NCBI GenBank assembly: GCA_937926105.1
Contig: CALANS010000141.1
Coordinates: 1-64,000 of the forward strand
Source: an uncultured Actinomycetes bacterium
GTDB taxonomy: Bacteria > Actinomycetota > Actinomycetes > Mycobacteriales > Nakamurellaceae
Length of the DNA: 64,000 bases
Reading direction: 5' to 3'
A model generated the notes under the pieces. That model worked only from the letters and a program-made list of their open reading frames with translations, made no database searches and was not told the DNA's origin. Each line of letters opens with the position of its first letter. Positions within the stretch are counted from its first letter, which is position 1. The position numbers and the translations under genes are program-made. Positions 46,010 through 53,390 of the stretch are shown piece after piece.

Positions 46010-46366
46010 ATGGCTATCGCACGCTTTCCGACCATCGTCCTGGACTGCCCCGACGCGGACGCCCTCGGGCGCTTCTACGGTGCCCTGCTCGACTGGAAGG
46101 TCGAACCCTCCGACGACTGGGTGGATGTCAAATCCGACTACGGCGCCTGCCTGTCCTTCCAGGCGGTCGACGGCTACCAGCCGCCACAATGGCCCGGCCA
46201 GGAGCACCCGCAACAGATGCACATCGACGTGGTGGTCGATGATCTCGACGTGGCCGAGCGAGCGGTGCTGGAACTCGGCGCGACCAAGCACGCGCATCAG
46301 CCGGGGACCTCGTTCCGGGTATTCCTGGATCCGGCCGGTCATCCCTTCTGTCTGTGCGAGAGCTGA
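46010..46366 (+). CDS. VOC protein (glyoxalase-like)
   Basis: A 118-residue single VOC domain: FPTIVLDCPDADALGRFYGALLDWKVE, CLSFQAVDGYQPPQWP, MHIDVVVDDLDVAERAVLELGA and the tail VFLDPAGHPFCLCES. The HIDVVVDD segment and terminal DPAGHPFCL mark the glyoxalase-like subgroup common in actinobacteria. The ATG at 46010 fits the domain start. It is probably co-transcribed with the SRPBCC gene. Ligand unknown. Confidence 0.88.
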   Translation: MAIARFPTIVLDCPDADALGRFYGALLDWKVEPSDDWVDVKSDYGACLSFQAVDGYQPPQWPGQEHPQQMHIDVVVDDLDVAERAVLELGATKHAHQPGTSFRVFLDPAGHPFCLCES

Positions 46367-46396
46367 CGACACGCCGGCAGCGCTAGTCTGGCCCGC

Positions 46397-46744
46397 GTGG
46401 CAATGAGCGACAAGATCAGGCAGCGCGCGCAGGAACGGGTGGAGCCCGGCGAGGTCGTGCAGGGGGCGTTCGCGGCACAGCCGACCATTCGGAATCGGGT
46501 CGGCGACGGTGGGTACCGAGTGGTGGTGGCCACCGATCGGCGGTTCCTGGTGTTCCAATCCGGAACCTTCTCCCAGACGGTGATCAAGCGCCTGATCGAG
46601 GAGTCCCCACGTGGTCAGCGTCTCGGGGAGCCGACCGGCCTGTTCTATACGGTCACCGTGGGAACGCTGACGATGAAGGTGAACTTCCGGTACTTCGACC
46701 AAGTCAGGACGATCGACGAGGCGCGGGGTGAGTCGGGTCGCTGA
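46397..46744 (+). CDS. Small hypothetical protein, bPH-like domain
   Basis: A 115-residue soluble protein beginning with a GTG at 46397. An N-terminal helix (SDKIRQRAQERVEPGEVVQG) is followed by about six strands (RVVVATDRRFLVFQSG; LFYTVTVGTLTMKVNF; YFDQVRTI). This resembles bacterial PH-like domains, which typically start with such a GE-x-V motif. The function is not known. It lies 30 bases after the VOC gene on the same strand. Confidence 0.72.
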   Translation: MAMSDKIRQRAQERVEPGEVVQGAFAAQPTIRNRVGDGGYRVVVATDRRFLVFQSGTFSQTVIKRLIEESPRGQRLGEPTGLFYTVTVGTLTMKVNFRYFDQVRTIDEARGESGR

Positions 46745-46774
46745 GGCCGATGCCGGGAGCAGGCAGCCCCTCAG
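46741..46774. terminator. Hairpin between convergent genes
   Basis: CTGAGG (46741-46746) pairs with CCTCAG (46769-46774), enclosing an inner TGCC/GGCA stem (46751-46754 with 46762-46765). It overlaps the stop codons of both the bPH-like gene and the GNAT gene, and so probably acts in both directions. Confidence 0.45.
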
Positions 46775-47355
46775 TCGGTGCTGAGGATCGCCATCTGGTG
46801 CGCATCGACCCAACCGTCGTCGAAGCGCAATGCATCGCGCAGGGTGCCCTCCAGGCGGAATCCGACCTTTTCGTACACCCGGCGCGCTCGTGGGTTGAAG
46901 TCGTAGACCTCCAACTCGATCCGGTGCAGGTGCTGGTCCTCGAAGGCGTGCCGCACGGCCAGCCTCGTCGCCTCGGTACCGAGCCCGCGCCCCTGCTGCC
47001 GTGCCATCCAGATCCGGAAGCCACACGAGAGGTTTTCGGCGTTCAGGTCGTTGATGACGACCTCGCCGACGATCTGCCCGGAGTCGTTGTCGACGATCAC
47101 CCAGACGATGCGGTCGTCCGCCACCGACCAGCGGGCGTAGATTTGCTCGATCTCCTCGCGGGTCCACGGCAAGAGATCGTGCTCACTCGGGGTGCTGGTG
47201 TGCACGGACCCGGTGAGTCGGGAGGCCTCAGGATCGGCCAGCAGCGGGTAGATCTCGGTCACGTGCGCGGGCTGGGCGGGCACCAGTGTGACGAGCCGCC
47301 CGTGCAGCGTCGGCTTGTTCGTGAAGTCCGGCGTGCTCGCGGACTCCGCGCTCAT
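46771..47355 (-). CDS. GNAT-family N-acetyltransferase (RimJ/RimL-like)
   Basis: A 194-residue acetyltransferase. LHGRLVTLVPAQPAHVTEIYPLL, VGEVVINDLNAENLSCGFRIW, the acetyl-CoA loop RQQGRGLGTEATRLAV and the tail ARRVYEKVGFRLEGTLRDA give the complete RimJ/RimL-type GNAT fold. It would transfer an acetyl group from acetyl-CoA to a protein N-terminus or a small amine. Its ATG overlaps the stop of a 30-codon upstream frame (ATGA), suggesting coupled translation. Confidence 0.88.
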   Translation of the reverse strand: MSAESASTPDFTNKPTLHGRLVTLVPAQPAHVTEIYPLLADPEASRLTGSVHTSTPSEHDLLPWTREEIEQIYARWSVADDRIVWVIVDNDSGQIVGEVVINDLNAENLSCGFRIWMARQQGRGLGTEATRLAVRHAFEDQHLHRIELEVYDFNPRARRVYEKVGFRLEGTLRDALRFDDGWVDAHQMAILSTD

Positions 47356-47444
47356 GCGGCCGCTCCCGCGCGCTGCGCCGACGGGATCGGGTGCCCGTCC
47401 GGGTCGCGGACGAACAGAGAGATCTGTGGGTCGGTGAATTCCAT
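47352..47444 (-). pseudogene. 30-codon frame resembling a VOC-protein tail, coupled to the GNAT gene
   Basis: The frame encodes MEFTDPQISLFVRDPDG followed by a short HPIPSAQ tail. The FVRDPDGHPI part resembles the D-P-x-G end of a VOC domain. Its TGA overlaps the GNAT ATG (ATGA). It may be the leftover 3' end of a deleted VOC gene that now serves as a leader for GNAT translation, or chance. Confidence 0.4.
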
Positions 47445-47477
47445 GCGCCTGAGGGTATCGATCGCGACCGCAGCCGA

Positions 47478-48812
47478 TCAGTGTGCCAGCGCTCCCATGG
47501 GATCCCAGGCGGGCAGCACGACCGGCTCGGCGTCCAGCGCCGCGACCAGCTCCGCCGGCAGGCTGCTCTTGCGGGCGGCGATCTCGAAGACGTACTCGTC
47601 GAACCACGAGTCGTTCATCGTGTAGAAGCCCTTGACGCCGTTCTCGTCACCCCAGCTGTTCTCCACCCGCCAGCGCCGCGGTGTATCGCCGTCGGGGCCC
47701 TGGACGAGGTCCACGCCGGTGAACAGCATGGCGTGCGTCATCTGGGTCTCGTGGAACTCCAACCGGGCGGCCTTGTCCAGGGTGAACTCGGTGTCGTACA
47801 CCGAGCCGTAGTCGAACAACCGTGCATCCCACACGCCCAGGTCGCGGCGCATCTGCTGGCCGACGTCGCAGCCGAACCACACCGGTTCCCCGGCGGTGAT
47901 CGCGGCGATCGCCGCCGATTTCAGCACCTCGGGCTCGACGTTGAGGTAGCTCACCCGGTCACCGACGATGTTGCCCAGGAAATCGACGGTGAACGTTCGG
48001 CCGCGCGGGCTGGTCGAGCGGGGATCGTCCACCAGGCAGACATAATCGTCCAGATCGACGGTGACGTACCTGTCGGCGAACTGTCGCGGCGTCAGCTCAC
48101 CGTCCCGGTGGAACTGCTTGTCCTTGTCGATCCACTGCCAGGAGAATGATTCGGGCGGCGTACCCAGGTGGATCGCCAGAATGCGGTAGCAGGTGGCCAG
48201 CACCTCGCCCCGAATCGTCGCCTCCGCCTCGGCCCCCGCGGCCTCGCGCAACGCCCTCGCGCCCTGGCGCAGCACCGTCCGCAACGCGGTGTTCATCTTC
48301 TGCGTCGCGGAGGACGATTCGGTCTCCGGCATCGCCGACTTCGGTACCAGCCCGTGCTTGCGAACCAGGGCCACGAACATGTTCCACTGGCCGCCGTCAC
48401 CCATCACCGAGTCGTGCAGGAAGGCCACCGTCCGGTCGTCCGCGTCACGCGACTTGGTGGCCACGATCGCATCCAGGTAGTAGTTGACCCGCTCCAGCTT
48501 GTCGAAGAACAGCACGTAGTTCTGGGAGAATTCGAACTCGGTGGTGCCGAGCTTGGCCATGGCCCCGGCGCGCAGCAGGTTGAGCCCGGCAAACATCCAG
48601 CACCGGCCGCTCTTGCGCTGGTTCGTCACCGCCCAGTCGTCCAGCCGATGGGACATCGTCGGGTCGATGCGGGTGACGATCTCCCGGTCCAGGGCGATGT
48701 CGTCGATGGTGGTCTGGGTGACGGCGTTCTGCGCGATCCGGTATGCCGGGTTCGCCGCGAAATCCTTGCGCAGCGTCGCGATGTCGTCACCGGAGATGTG
48801 GTGCTCCGTCAT
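47478..48812 (-). CDS. pepC: Aminopeptidase C / bleomycin hydrolase (peptidase family C1B)
   Basis: A 444-residue cytosolic cysteine aminopeptidase of the bleomycin-hydrolase family, typically a hexamer with a self-compartmentalised active site. The catalytic triad is visible: Cys71 (NQRKSGRCWMFAGLN), His360 (QMTHAMLFTGVD) and Asn385 (VENSWGDENG). The conserved C-terminal tail that caps the active site is present (VVLPAWDPMGALAH). Length is normal. The family trims peptides and inactivates bleomycin-type compounds. It shares the strand with the following cyclase gene. Confidence 0.94.
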   Translation of the reverse strand: MTEHHISGDDIATLRKDFAANPAYRIAQNAVTQTTIDDIALDREIVTRIDPTMSHRLDDWAVTNQRKSGRCWMFAGLNLLRAGAMAKLGTTEFEFSQNYVLFFDKLERVNYYLDAIVATKSRDADDRTVAFLHDSVMGDGGQWNMFVALVRKHGLVPKSAMPETESSSATQKMNTALRTVLRQGARALREAAGAEAEATIRGEVLATCYRILAIHLGTPPESFSWQWIDKDKQFHRDGELTPRQFADRYVTVDLDDYVCLVDDPRSTSPRGRTFTVDFLGNIVGDRVSYLNVEPEVLKSAAIAAITAGEPVWFGCDVGQQMRRDLGVWDARLFDYGSVYDTEFTLDKAARLEFHETQMTHAMLFTGVDLVQGPDGDTPRRWRVENSWGDENGVKGFYTMNDSWFDEYVFEIAARKSSLPAELVAALDAEPVVLPAWDPMGALAH

Positions 48813-48902
48813 GAGGTTCCTGCCGATTCGTTCGATGATCTTGCTGCCGCCGTCCAGCCTAGGCGCGTGCTGCGCGATCCTCCGACGGGGCCGCCCCCCG
48901 CA

Positions 48903-49553
48903 TCACTCCAGCACGGCGAACGCTCGCACCGGGAAGGTGGCCAGGCCACGCACCCGCGGCGGCGCCGCCGTGAACAGCGCTCCCTGGGCGGGTAGTTCGG
49001 CCAGGCTGGTCAGGTGCTCGACGACCGGGATCCCGGCGCGCAGCAGGATGGTGTGGGCGGGCCGCTCCCCGCTGATCGTGCCGTCGATATTCACCGAGTC
49101 GATGCCGACCAGCACCACCCCGGCGTCGACCAGCGCCTGCGCGCCGTCGCCGGTCAGGTACGGGTGCACGGGGTCGCCGTATTCGGGCGTGCCCCAGCGG
49201 GCGTCCCAGCCGGAGCGCAGCAGCACCGCAGCGCCGCGCACATGCCGGCCGGCGAACGCCTCCGGCCCGGTCGGGCCGAGGCCGATGTCGACCACGATCG
49301 CGGGCAGCCCGACGCAGCGCTGCAGGCTCAGACCGGCCAGGTCGTGCCCGTTCCGGAATCGGTGCGCCGGCGTGTCCAGGTAGGTTCCGGTGTTCGCCAC
49401 CATGCTGATCCGCCCGATGGCGAATTCGGTTCCCGCCGCATAGGTTTGCCGCGAGGCGTCGAACGTCAGGTGGTCGGTGATTTCGGGACCGGGCAGGCCC
49501 GGATAGGTGGTCATCCCGTCCTCGACGACGTGGCTCAGGTCAATGATCCGCAT
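48903..49553 (-). CDS. Cyclase-family (kynurenine-formamidase-like) hydrolase with altered metal motif
   Basis: A 216-residue protein of the Cyclase family (PF04199). MRIIDLSHVVEDGMTTYPGLP is the family start. The core reads SMVANTGTYLDTPAHRF where canonical enzymes have HxGTHxDxPxH, so two of the usual His ligands are Asn and Tyr. VVDIGLGPTGPEAF, DAGVVLVGIDSVNI and LPAQGALFTAAPPRVRG follow. This variant is seen in other family members, so activity may persist with a different metal site. Substrate unknown. Confidence 0.84.
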   Translation of the reverse strand: MRIIDLSHVVEDGMTTYPGLPGPEITDHLTFDASRQTYAAGTEFAIGRISMVANTGTYLDTPAHRFRNGHDLAGLSLQRCVGLPAIVVDIGLGPTGPEAFAGRHVRGAAVLLRSGWDARWGTPEYGDPVHPYLTGDGAQALVDAGVVLVGIDSVNIDGTISGERPAHTILLRAGIPVVEHLTSLAELPAQGALFTAAPPRVRGLATFPVRAFAVLE

Positions 49554-49563
49554 GATCGGACGG

Positions 49564-49974
49564 CTACCCTACGAAGAGGCAGAACGGGTGCCCGGCAGGG
49601 TCGGCCAGCACGTACAGCGGTTCGTCCGGGTCGGCGGTGCGGTCCAGCAGCACGGTGGCGCCCAGTTCCTCGGCGCGCTGGCGATGATGCTCCAACTGCG
49701 CCGCGCTGGAGACGGTGAAGTCCACATGCAACTGCATCGGCACCTCGTGGCGCGGCCAGGTGGTGCGCTCCAGCCGATCCACCAGCTGGAAGGCCAGCCG
49801 CCGGCTGCCGTCGGTGTCGGCGAGGACGAGCCAATCGGCATCGTCGGGGCCGTCGTCCGGTGGCTCGTCACCAGGCCGGTAACGCAGCCCGAGCAGCCGG
49901 CGGTAGAACTCCGCCAGAGCGCGCACATCGGTGGTGTCCAGCACGGTGTGCAGATACCGCGGGTATTCGTCCAT
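49564..49974 (-). CDS. VOC protein (glyoxalase-like)
   Basis: A 136-residue single VOC domain: YLHTVLDTTDVRALAEFYRRLLGLRY, DADWLVLADTDGSRRLAFQLV, MQLHVDFTVSS and YVLADPAGHPFCLFVG. The HVDFTV and ADPAGHPFCL blocks match the glyoxalase-like subgroup also seen at 46010. It lies 10 bases upstream of the cyclase gene, so they are likely co-transcribed. Ligand unknown. Confidence 0.9.
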   Translation of the reverse strand: MDEYPRYLHTVLDTTDVRALAEFYRRLLGLRYRPGDEPPDDGPDDADWLVLADTDGSRRLAFQLVDRLERTTWPRHEVPMQLHVDFTVSSAAQLEHHRQRAEELGATVLLDRTADPDEPLYVLADPAGHPFCLFVG

Positions 49975-50002
49975 GATCTCGGGCTCCTATCGCTGTGGGT
50001 GA

Positions 50003-50833
50003 TCATCCGCGGGAGTGAGTGCGGTACTGGGAGGGAGTGAAGCCGAGCACGTCGCGAAACTCCCGGGTCAGGTGCGCGTGGTCGGCGTAGCCGTGCTGCA
50101 CCGCCACCGTGGCCAGGTCGGCATTCGGATCGCGGCGCACCTCGTCGGCGGCGTCCTGTAACCGGCGCCGGCGGATCATCGCGCTGGGGGACAGGCCGAC
50201 ATAGGTCCGGGCCAGTCGCTGCAGGGATCGCGACGAGACGGCCAGGGCGCGGGCCAGCTCGTCCACCCGCCGCGCCGCCGAGGACTCCACCACTTGCTGC
50301 ATCCGGTTGGCCAGCACCGCATCCGGGGCGAGGGCGGCCCGCAGCGGCAGCAGGAAGCGTTCCAGCGCCGCGGTCGCGCCGGGCAGGTCGTCTGCCGCCA
50401 TCGCCTGCGTCACCGCCGCGCGCAGTCCCGTCCACCGCGGGTGGGCCGCCCCGCCGATCCGGCACTCGCGATCCACCAGCGCCGCTACCCGGCGGTCGGC
50501 GGATGCTCCGTCCCAGTCGTCGATCAGGGCCAGCACCGCTGGGCCGGCTGCCGGTAGCAACAGCGCACCGACCGCCCATCCGCTCCCGGCCAGATCCCGA
50601 TGGGAGACCCGGCTCGTTGGCCCGCTCAGGGTGATCGCGCCCGGCTCGACGACCAGGTTGCAGGCCGGGTAGCCCAGCACCACCTGGCGTTTGGTCTGCC
50701 CGTCCGGTAGGTCCCACCGCGGGATCCAGTAGTGACGCACCAGGTCGGCCACACCCGCCCCGGCGGTCAGCCGGTCCATCCGGACCCCTCCGCCCGGGTT
50801 CAGGTACCCCTTCGAGGTCGGGGATGCGCTCAC
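50003..50833 (-). CDS. AraC-family transcriptional regulator
   Basis: A 276-residue regulator. The N-terminal DUF6597-like sensor region (about 15-150; VRHYWIPRWDLPDGQTKRQVVLGYPACNLVVEP split across positions 28-60) precedes two C-terminal helix-turn-helix motifs. These are VDELARALAVSSRSLQRLARTYVGLSP and ATVAVQHGYADHAHLTREFRDVLGFTP. The GTG at 50833 is used; an extra ATG lies 30 bases upstream. It precedes the VOC-cyclase genes on the same strand and probably controls them. Confidence 0.87.
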   Translation of the reverse strand: MSASPTSKGYLNPGGGVRMDRLTAGAGVADLVRHYWIPRWDLPDGQTKRQVVLGYPACNLVVEPGAITLSGPTSRVSHRDLAGSGWAVGALLLPAAGPAVLALIDDWDGASADRRVAALVDRECRIGGAAHPRWTGLRAAVTQAMAADDLPGATAALERFLLPLRAALAPDAVLANRMQQVVESSAARRVDELARALAVSSRSLQRLARTYVGLSPSAMIRRRRLQDAADEVRRDPNADLATVAVQHGYADHAHLTREFRDVLGFTPSQYRTHSRG

Positions 50834-50917
50834 GGTATTCGAGTGTAGGAAGACCGGCGACACCGATGGCGCGAATCTTCAAGCGGTGGGTGACGCGACG
50901 CCCCTACCGTCATCTCT

Positions 50918-51439
50918 ATGAGCACATCGACCGGCGCCCGCGCCGCCCACGGCAACTACACCGACCACGGCACCCCGAAGGGGTCTACCACGCTGACCCC
51001 GTTCCTGGCCGTGACCCCGGCCGCGGACGCCATCGCCTTCTACACCGAGGTGTTCGGCGCGATCCTGGTGTCCAGCACCGAGATGCCCGGACCGGACGGG
51101 AGTCCCGCCATCGCACATGCGGTGCTCGACTTCGGCCACGGCCGGTTGGAGCTGGGCGAGCCCAACCCGGCGTTTCACCTCGCAGCCCTGACCGGCGGCG
51201 ATGAGGCCGTCTATTCCATGGGGCTGTACTGCCCGGACGTCGACGCCGTGGTGGCCCGAGCCGTTGAGCGCGGCGCCGCGGTGCGCGAGCCAGCCACCGA
51301 CTTCGTCTCCGGAGATCGGTTCGCCTCGATCCGAGATCCGTTCGGGGTGCGCTGGTCGGTGATGACCCGGGTGGAGGACATCTCCGACGAGGAGAGCGGC
51401 CGCCGCGTCGCCGAGTGGGCGGCCGGCCTGTCGGGCTGA
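50918..51439 (+). CDS. VOC protein, PhnB/glyoxalase-like
   Basis: A 173-residue protein with a VOC domain from about residue 24. TLTPFLAVTPAADAIAFYTEVFGA, AHAVLDFGHGRLELGEP, YSMGLYCPDVDAVVARAVERGA and FASIRDPFGVRWSVMT are the PhnB-like blocks. A charged tail (about 150-173) follows. It is transcribed away from the AraC gene across an 84-base gap, which may make it a regulatory target. Confidence 0.88.
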   Translation: MSTSTGARAAHGNYTDHGTPKGSTTLTPFLAVTPAADAIAFYTEVFGAILVSSTEMPGPDGSPAIAHAVLDFGHGRLELGEPNPAFHLAALTGGDEAVYSMGLYCPDVDAVVARAVERGAAVREPATDFVSGDRFASIRDPFGVRWSVMTRVEDISDEESGRRVAEWAAGLSG

Positions 51440-51515
51440 TCGGTTCGCCTCGCGTGCGGCCGTGCGCGACCCGGCCGGTCACGAGCACGGTGATCCCGGG
51501 CGATAGGGTCGGCGC

Positions 51516-52613
51516 ATGCTTGATCGTCACCTGTTCGGCCCGGGTCCGTCCAATGCCTACCCGGAGGCCACCGCCGCGCTGGCCGCGCCCATGCTCGGTC
51601 ATCTGGACCCGGCGTTCTTGGAGATCATGGACTCGGCCTGCGACGGGCTGCGCACCGTGTTCGGCACCGAGAACCGGCGCACCCTGCCGCTGTCGGCGAC
51701 GGGGTCGGCCGGCATGGAGGCATCGTTCGTCAACACCGTGCACGACGGGGACGTGGTGGTCGTCGGGGTGAACGGGCTGTTCGGCGAGCGAATGTGTGAC
51801 GTGGCGGCCCGGTGCGGCGCCGAGGTGGTGCGGGTGGACCACGAGTGGGGGACACCGATCGACGCCGAGCGGATGGCTGCCGCGCACCCGAGCCCGGCGA
51901 TCATGGCGGCGGTGCACGCCGAGACCTCCACCGGGGTGCGCTCCGACATCGCCGCGCTGGGCGCGGTCAAGGGTGACGCGCTGCTGGTGGTGGACGCCGT
52001 CACCTCCATCGGCGGGATCGAGATCGCCGCCGATGCCTGGGGAATCGACGTCGCCTACGCGGGCAGCCAGAAGTGTCTGGGGGTCGCCCCGGGCCTGGCG
52101 CCGTTCACCATCAACGACCGGGCGTTCGCGCGGCGTGTCGGGCACCCGCGTTCCTGGTATCTGGATCTGGGCCTGCTGGGCGGGTACGTCGGGGAGGCCG
52201 CCCACACCCGGCAGCGTACGTACCACCACACGGCGCCGACCGCGATGGTGGCCAGCCTGCAGGCGGCCCTGCGGGCGATCCTGGACGAAGGCCTTGAGCG
52301 GGTCTTCGCCCGGCACGCCGAGGCCGGCCGCATCCTGACCGACGGCCTACAGGAGATGGGCCTGGAGCTGTTCGCGGCCGAGGGATACCGGCTGCCGGAA
52401 TTGACCACCGTGAAGGTTCCGGCGGGTGTTGACTCCGCCGCGGTGCGCGGCTATCTGCTCGGCACGCACAACATTGAGATCGGTGCCGGGGCAGGAAAGT
52501 TCGCCTCCACGGTGTGGAGAATCGGCATGATGGGGCACAATGCCCGCCCGGACCGGGCGCTGCTGATGCTGGCCGCACTCAAGGACGCGCTGGATCACGT
52601 CGGTCGGGTCTGA
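51516..52613 (+). CDS. Class V aminotransferase (alanine-glyoxylate type)
   Basis: A 365-residue PLP-dependent aminotransferase. FGPGPSNAYPEATAAL opens the fold. ATGSAGMEASFVN binds the cofactor phosphate, and VHAETSTGVRSDIAALG and LLVVDAVTSIGGIEIAADAWGIDVAYAGSQKCLG follow, the latter spread over positions 156-189 with Schiff-base Lys186. TYHHTAPTAMVASLQAAL and WRIGMMGHNA complete the family. It converts glyoxylate or related oxo-acids using alanine or serine. The alternative is phosphonoacetate-type specificity. Confidence 0.92.
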   Translation: MLDRHLFGPGPSNAYPEATAALAAPMLGHLDPAFLEIMDSACDGLRTVFGTENRRTLPLSATGSAGMEASFVNTVHDGDVVVVGVNGLFGERMCDVAARCGAEVVRVDHEWGTPIDAERMAAAHPSPAIMAAVHAETSTGVRSDIAALGAVKGDALLVVDAVTSIGGIEIAADAWGIDVAYAGSQKCLGVAPGLAPFTINDRAFARRVGHPRSWYLDLGLLGGYVGEAAHTRQRTYHHTAPTAMVASLQAALRAILDEGLERVFARHAEAGRILTDGLQEMGLELFAAEGYRLPELTTVKVPAGVDSAAVRGYLLGTHNIEIGAGAGKFASTVWRIGMMGHNARPDRALLMLAALKDALDHVGRV

Positions 52614-52642
52614 CGCTGCGGGCCGGACCGGGCGCCGCGTCA
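52611..52642. terminator. Hairpin containing both stop codons of convergent genes
   Basis: TGACGC (52611-52616) pairs with GCGTCA (52637-52642). The left arm holds the TGA of the aminotransferase and the right arm the TGA of the minus-strand GNAT gene. The loop carries a further GC-rich stem. Confidence 0.45.
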
Positions 52643-53203
52643 CTGCCTGATCGGTCGCAGGTACTGCCGGCACACGTATACTCGCCGGAACCGTTGCCGC
52701 ATCTGCTCTTCCGAGTCGATGGCGGCGTGCATGAACGCCGTCACCGGCGCGGACAGGCCCTGTGGTGTGGCGAATCCGTCCCCGGGTTCGTCCCACGACT
52801 TGTACACGTGCAGGTACCGGTAATTCTCCACGAAACCCCGTGCCCGGTACCAGGAGTTGGCGGCGGCGTCCTCCCGGGTCCAGGCGTCGAGGGTGGTGAC
52901 CGGGCTCGGCAGCGCGGCCAGGGCCGCCTGCAGGAGGGCGGTGGCGAGTCCGCCGCGCTGCGCGTCCGGTCGGACGGCGATCGAGTCGATGGTGGCTGCC
53001 GGGCCGTCGATGGTGACGTCGATCAGCCCCAGGACCTCGTCACCGCCTGATTCGCCGGTCACGGCAACCAGCGCGACGCCCAGGTCGTCGCCTGCCGGCC
53101 GTGCGACGTAGACGTCGTCGTAGTAGCAGGTCTCGGCAAAGCTGAGCAGTCGGCAGCGCAGCCAGGAGCGCTCGTCGGCGGGGTGGTAGGTGCGTATCTG
53201 CAT
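52640..53203 (-). CDS. GNAT-family N-acetyltransferase
   Basis: A 187-residue acetyltransferase. MQIRTYHPADERSWLRCRLL starts the fold. DVTIDGPAATIDSIAVRPDAQRGGLATALL carries the acetyl-CoA loop (QRGGLA), and TTLDAWTREDAAANSWYRARGF is the C-terminal block. About 40 extra residues follow, rich in aromatic and charged positions. The ATG at 53203 is preferred because the upstream extension is cysteine/proline-rich and not coding-like. Substrate unknown. Confidence 0.88.
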   Translation of the reverse strand: MQIRTYHPADERSWLRCRLLSFAETCYYDDVYVARPAGDDLGVALVAVTGESGGDEVLGLIDVTIDGPAATIDSIAVRPDAQRGGLATALLQAALAALPSPVTTLDAWTREDAAANSWYRARGFVENYRYLHVYKSWDEPGDGFATPQGLSAPVTAFMHAAIDSEEQMRQRFRRVYVCRQYLRPIRQ

Positions 53204-53390
53204 GAGTGTTCCGTCCGGTTGCGATGGAGCAGGAGAGTGCCAGCAGGGGGCCGGGCAGGACATCGGCGCGGCCACCACCGGATCAGCGGAACATGAGGGC
53301 AGCATAGCGGCCAGCCGTCAACGGTCCCGCCTCAGGACACGCCGCGCACCGGGTTGCGGGTCGGGCGGTCGGCCTGCCATCGTGTGCCTG

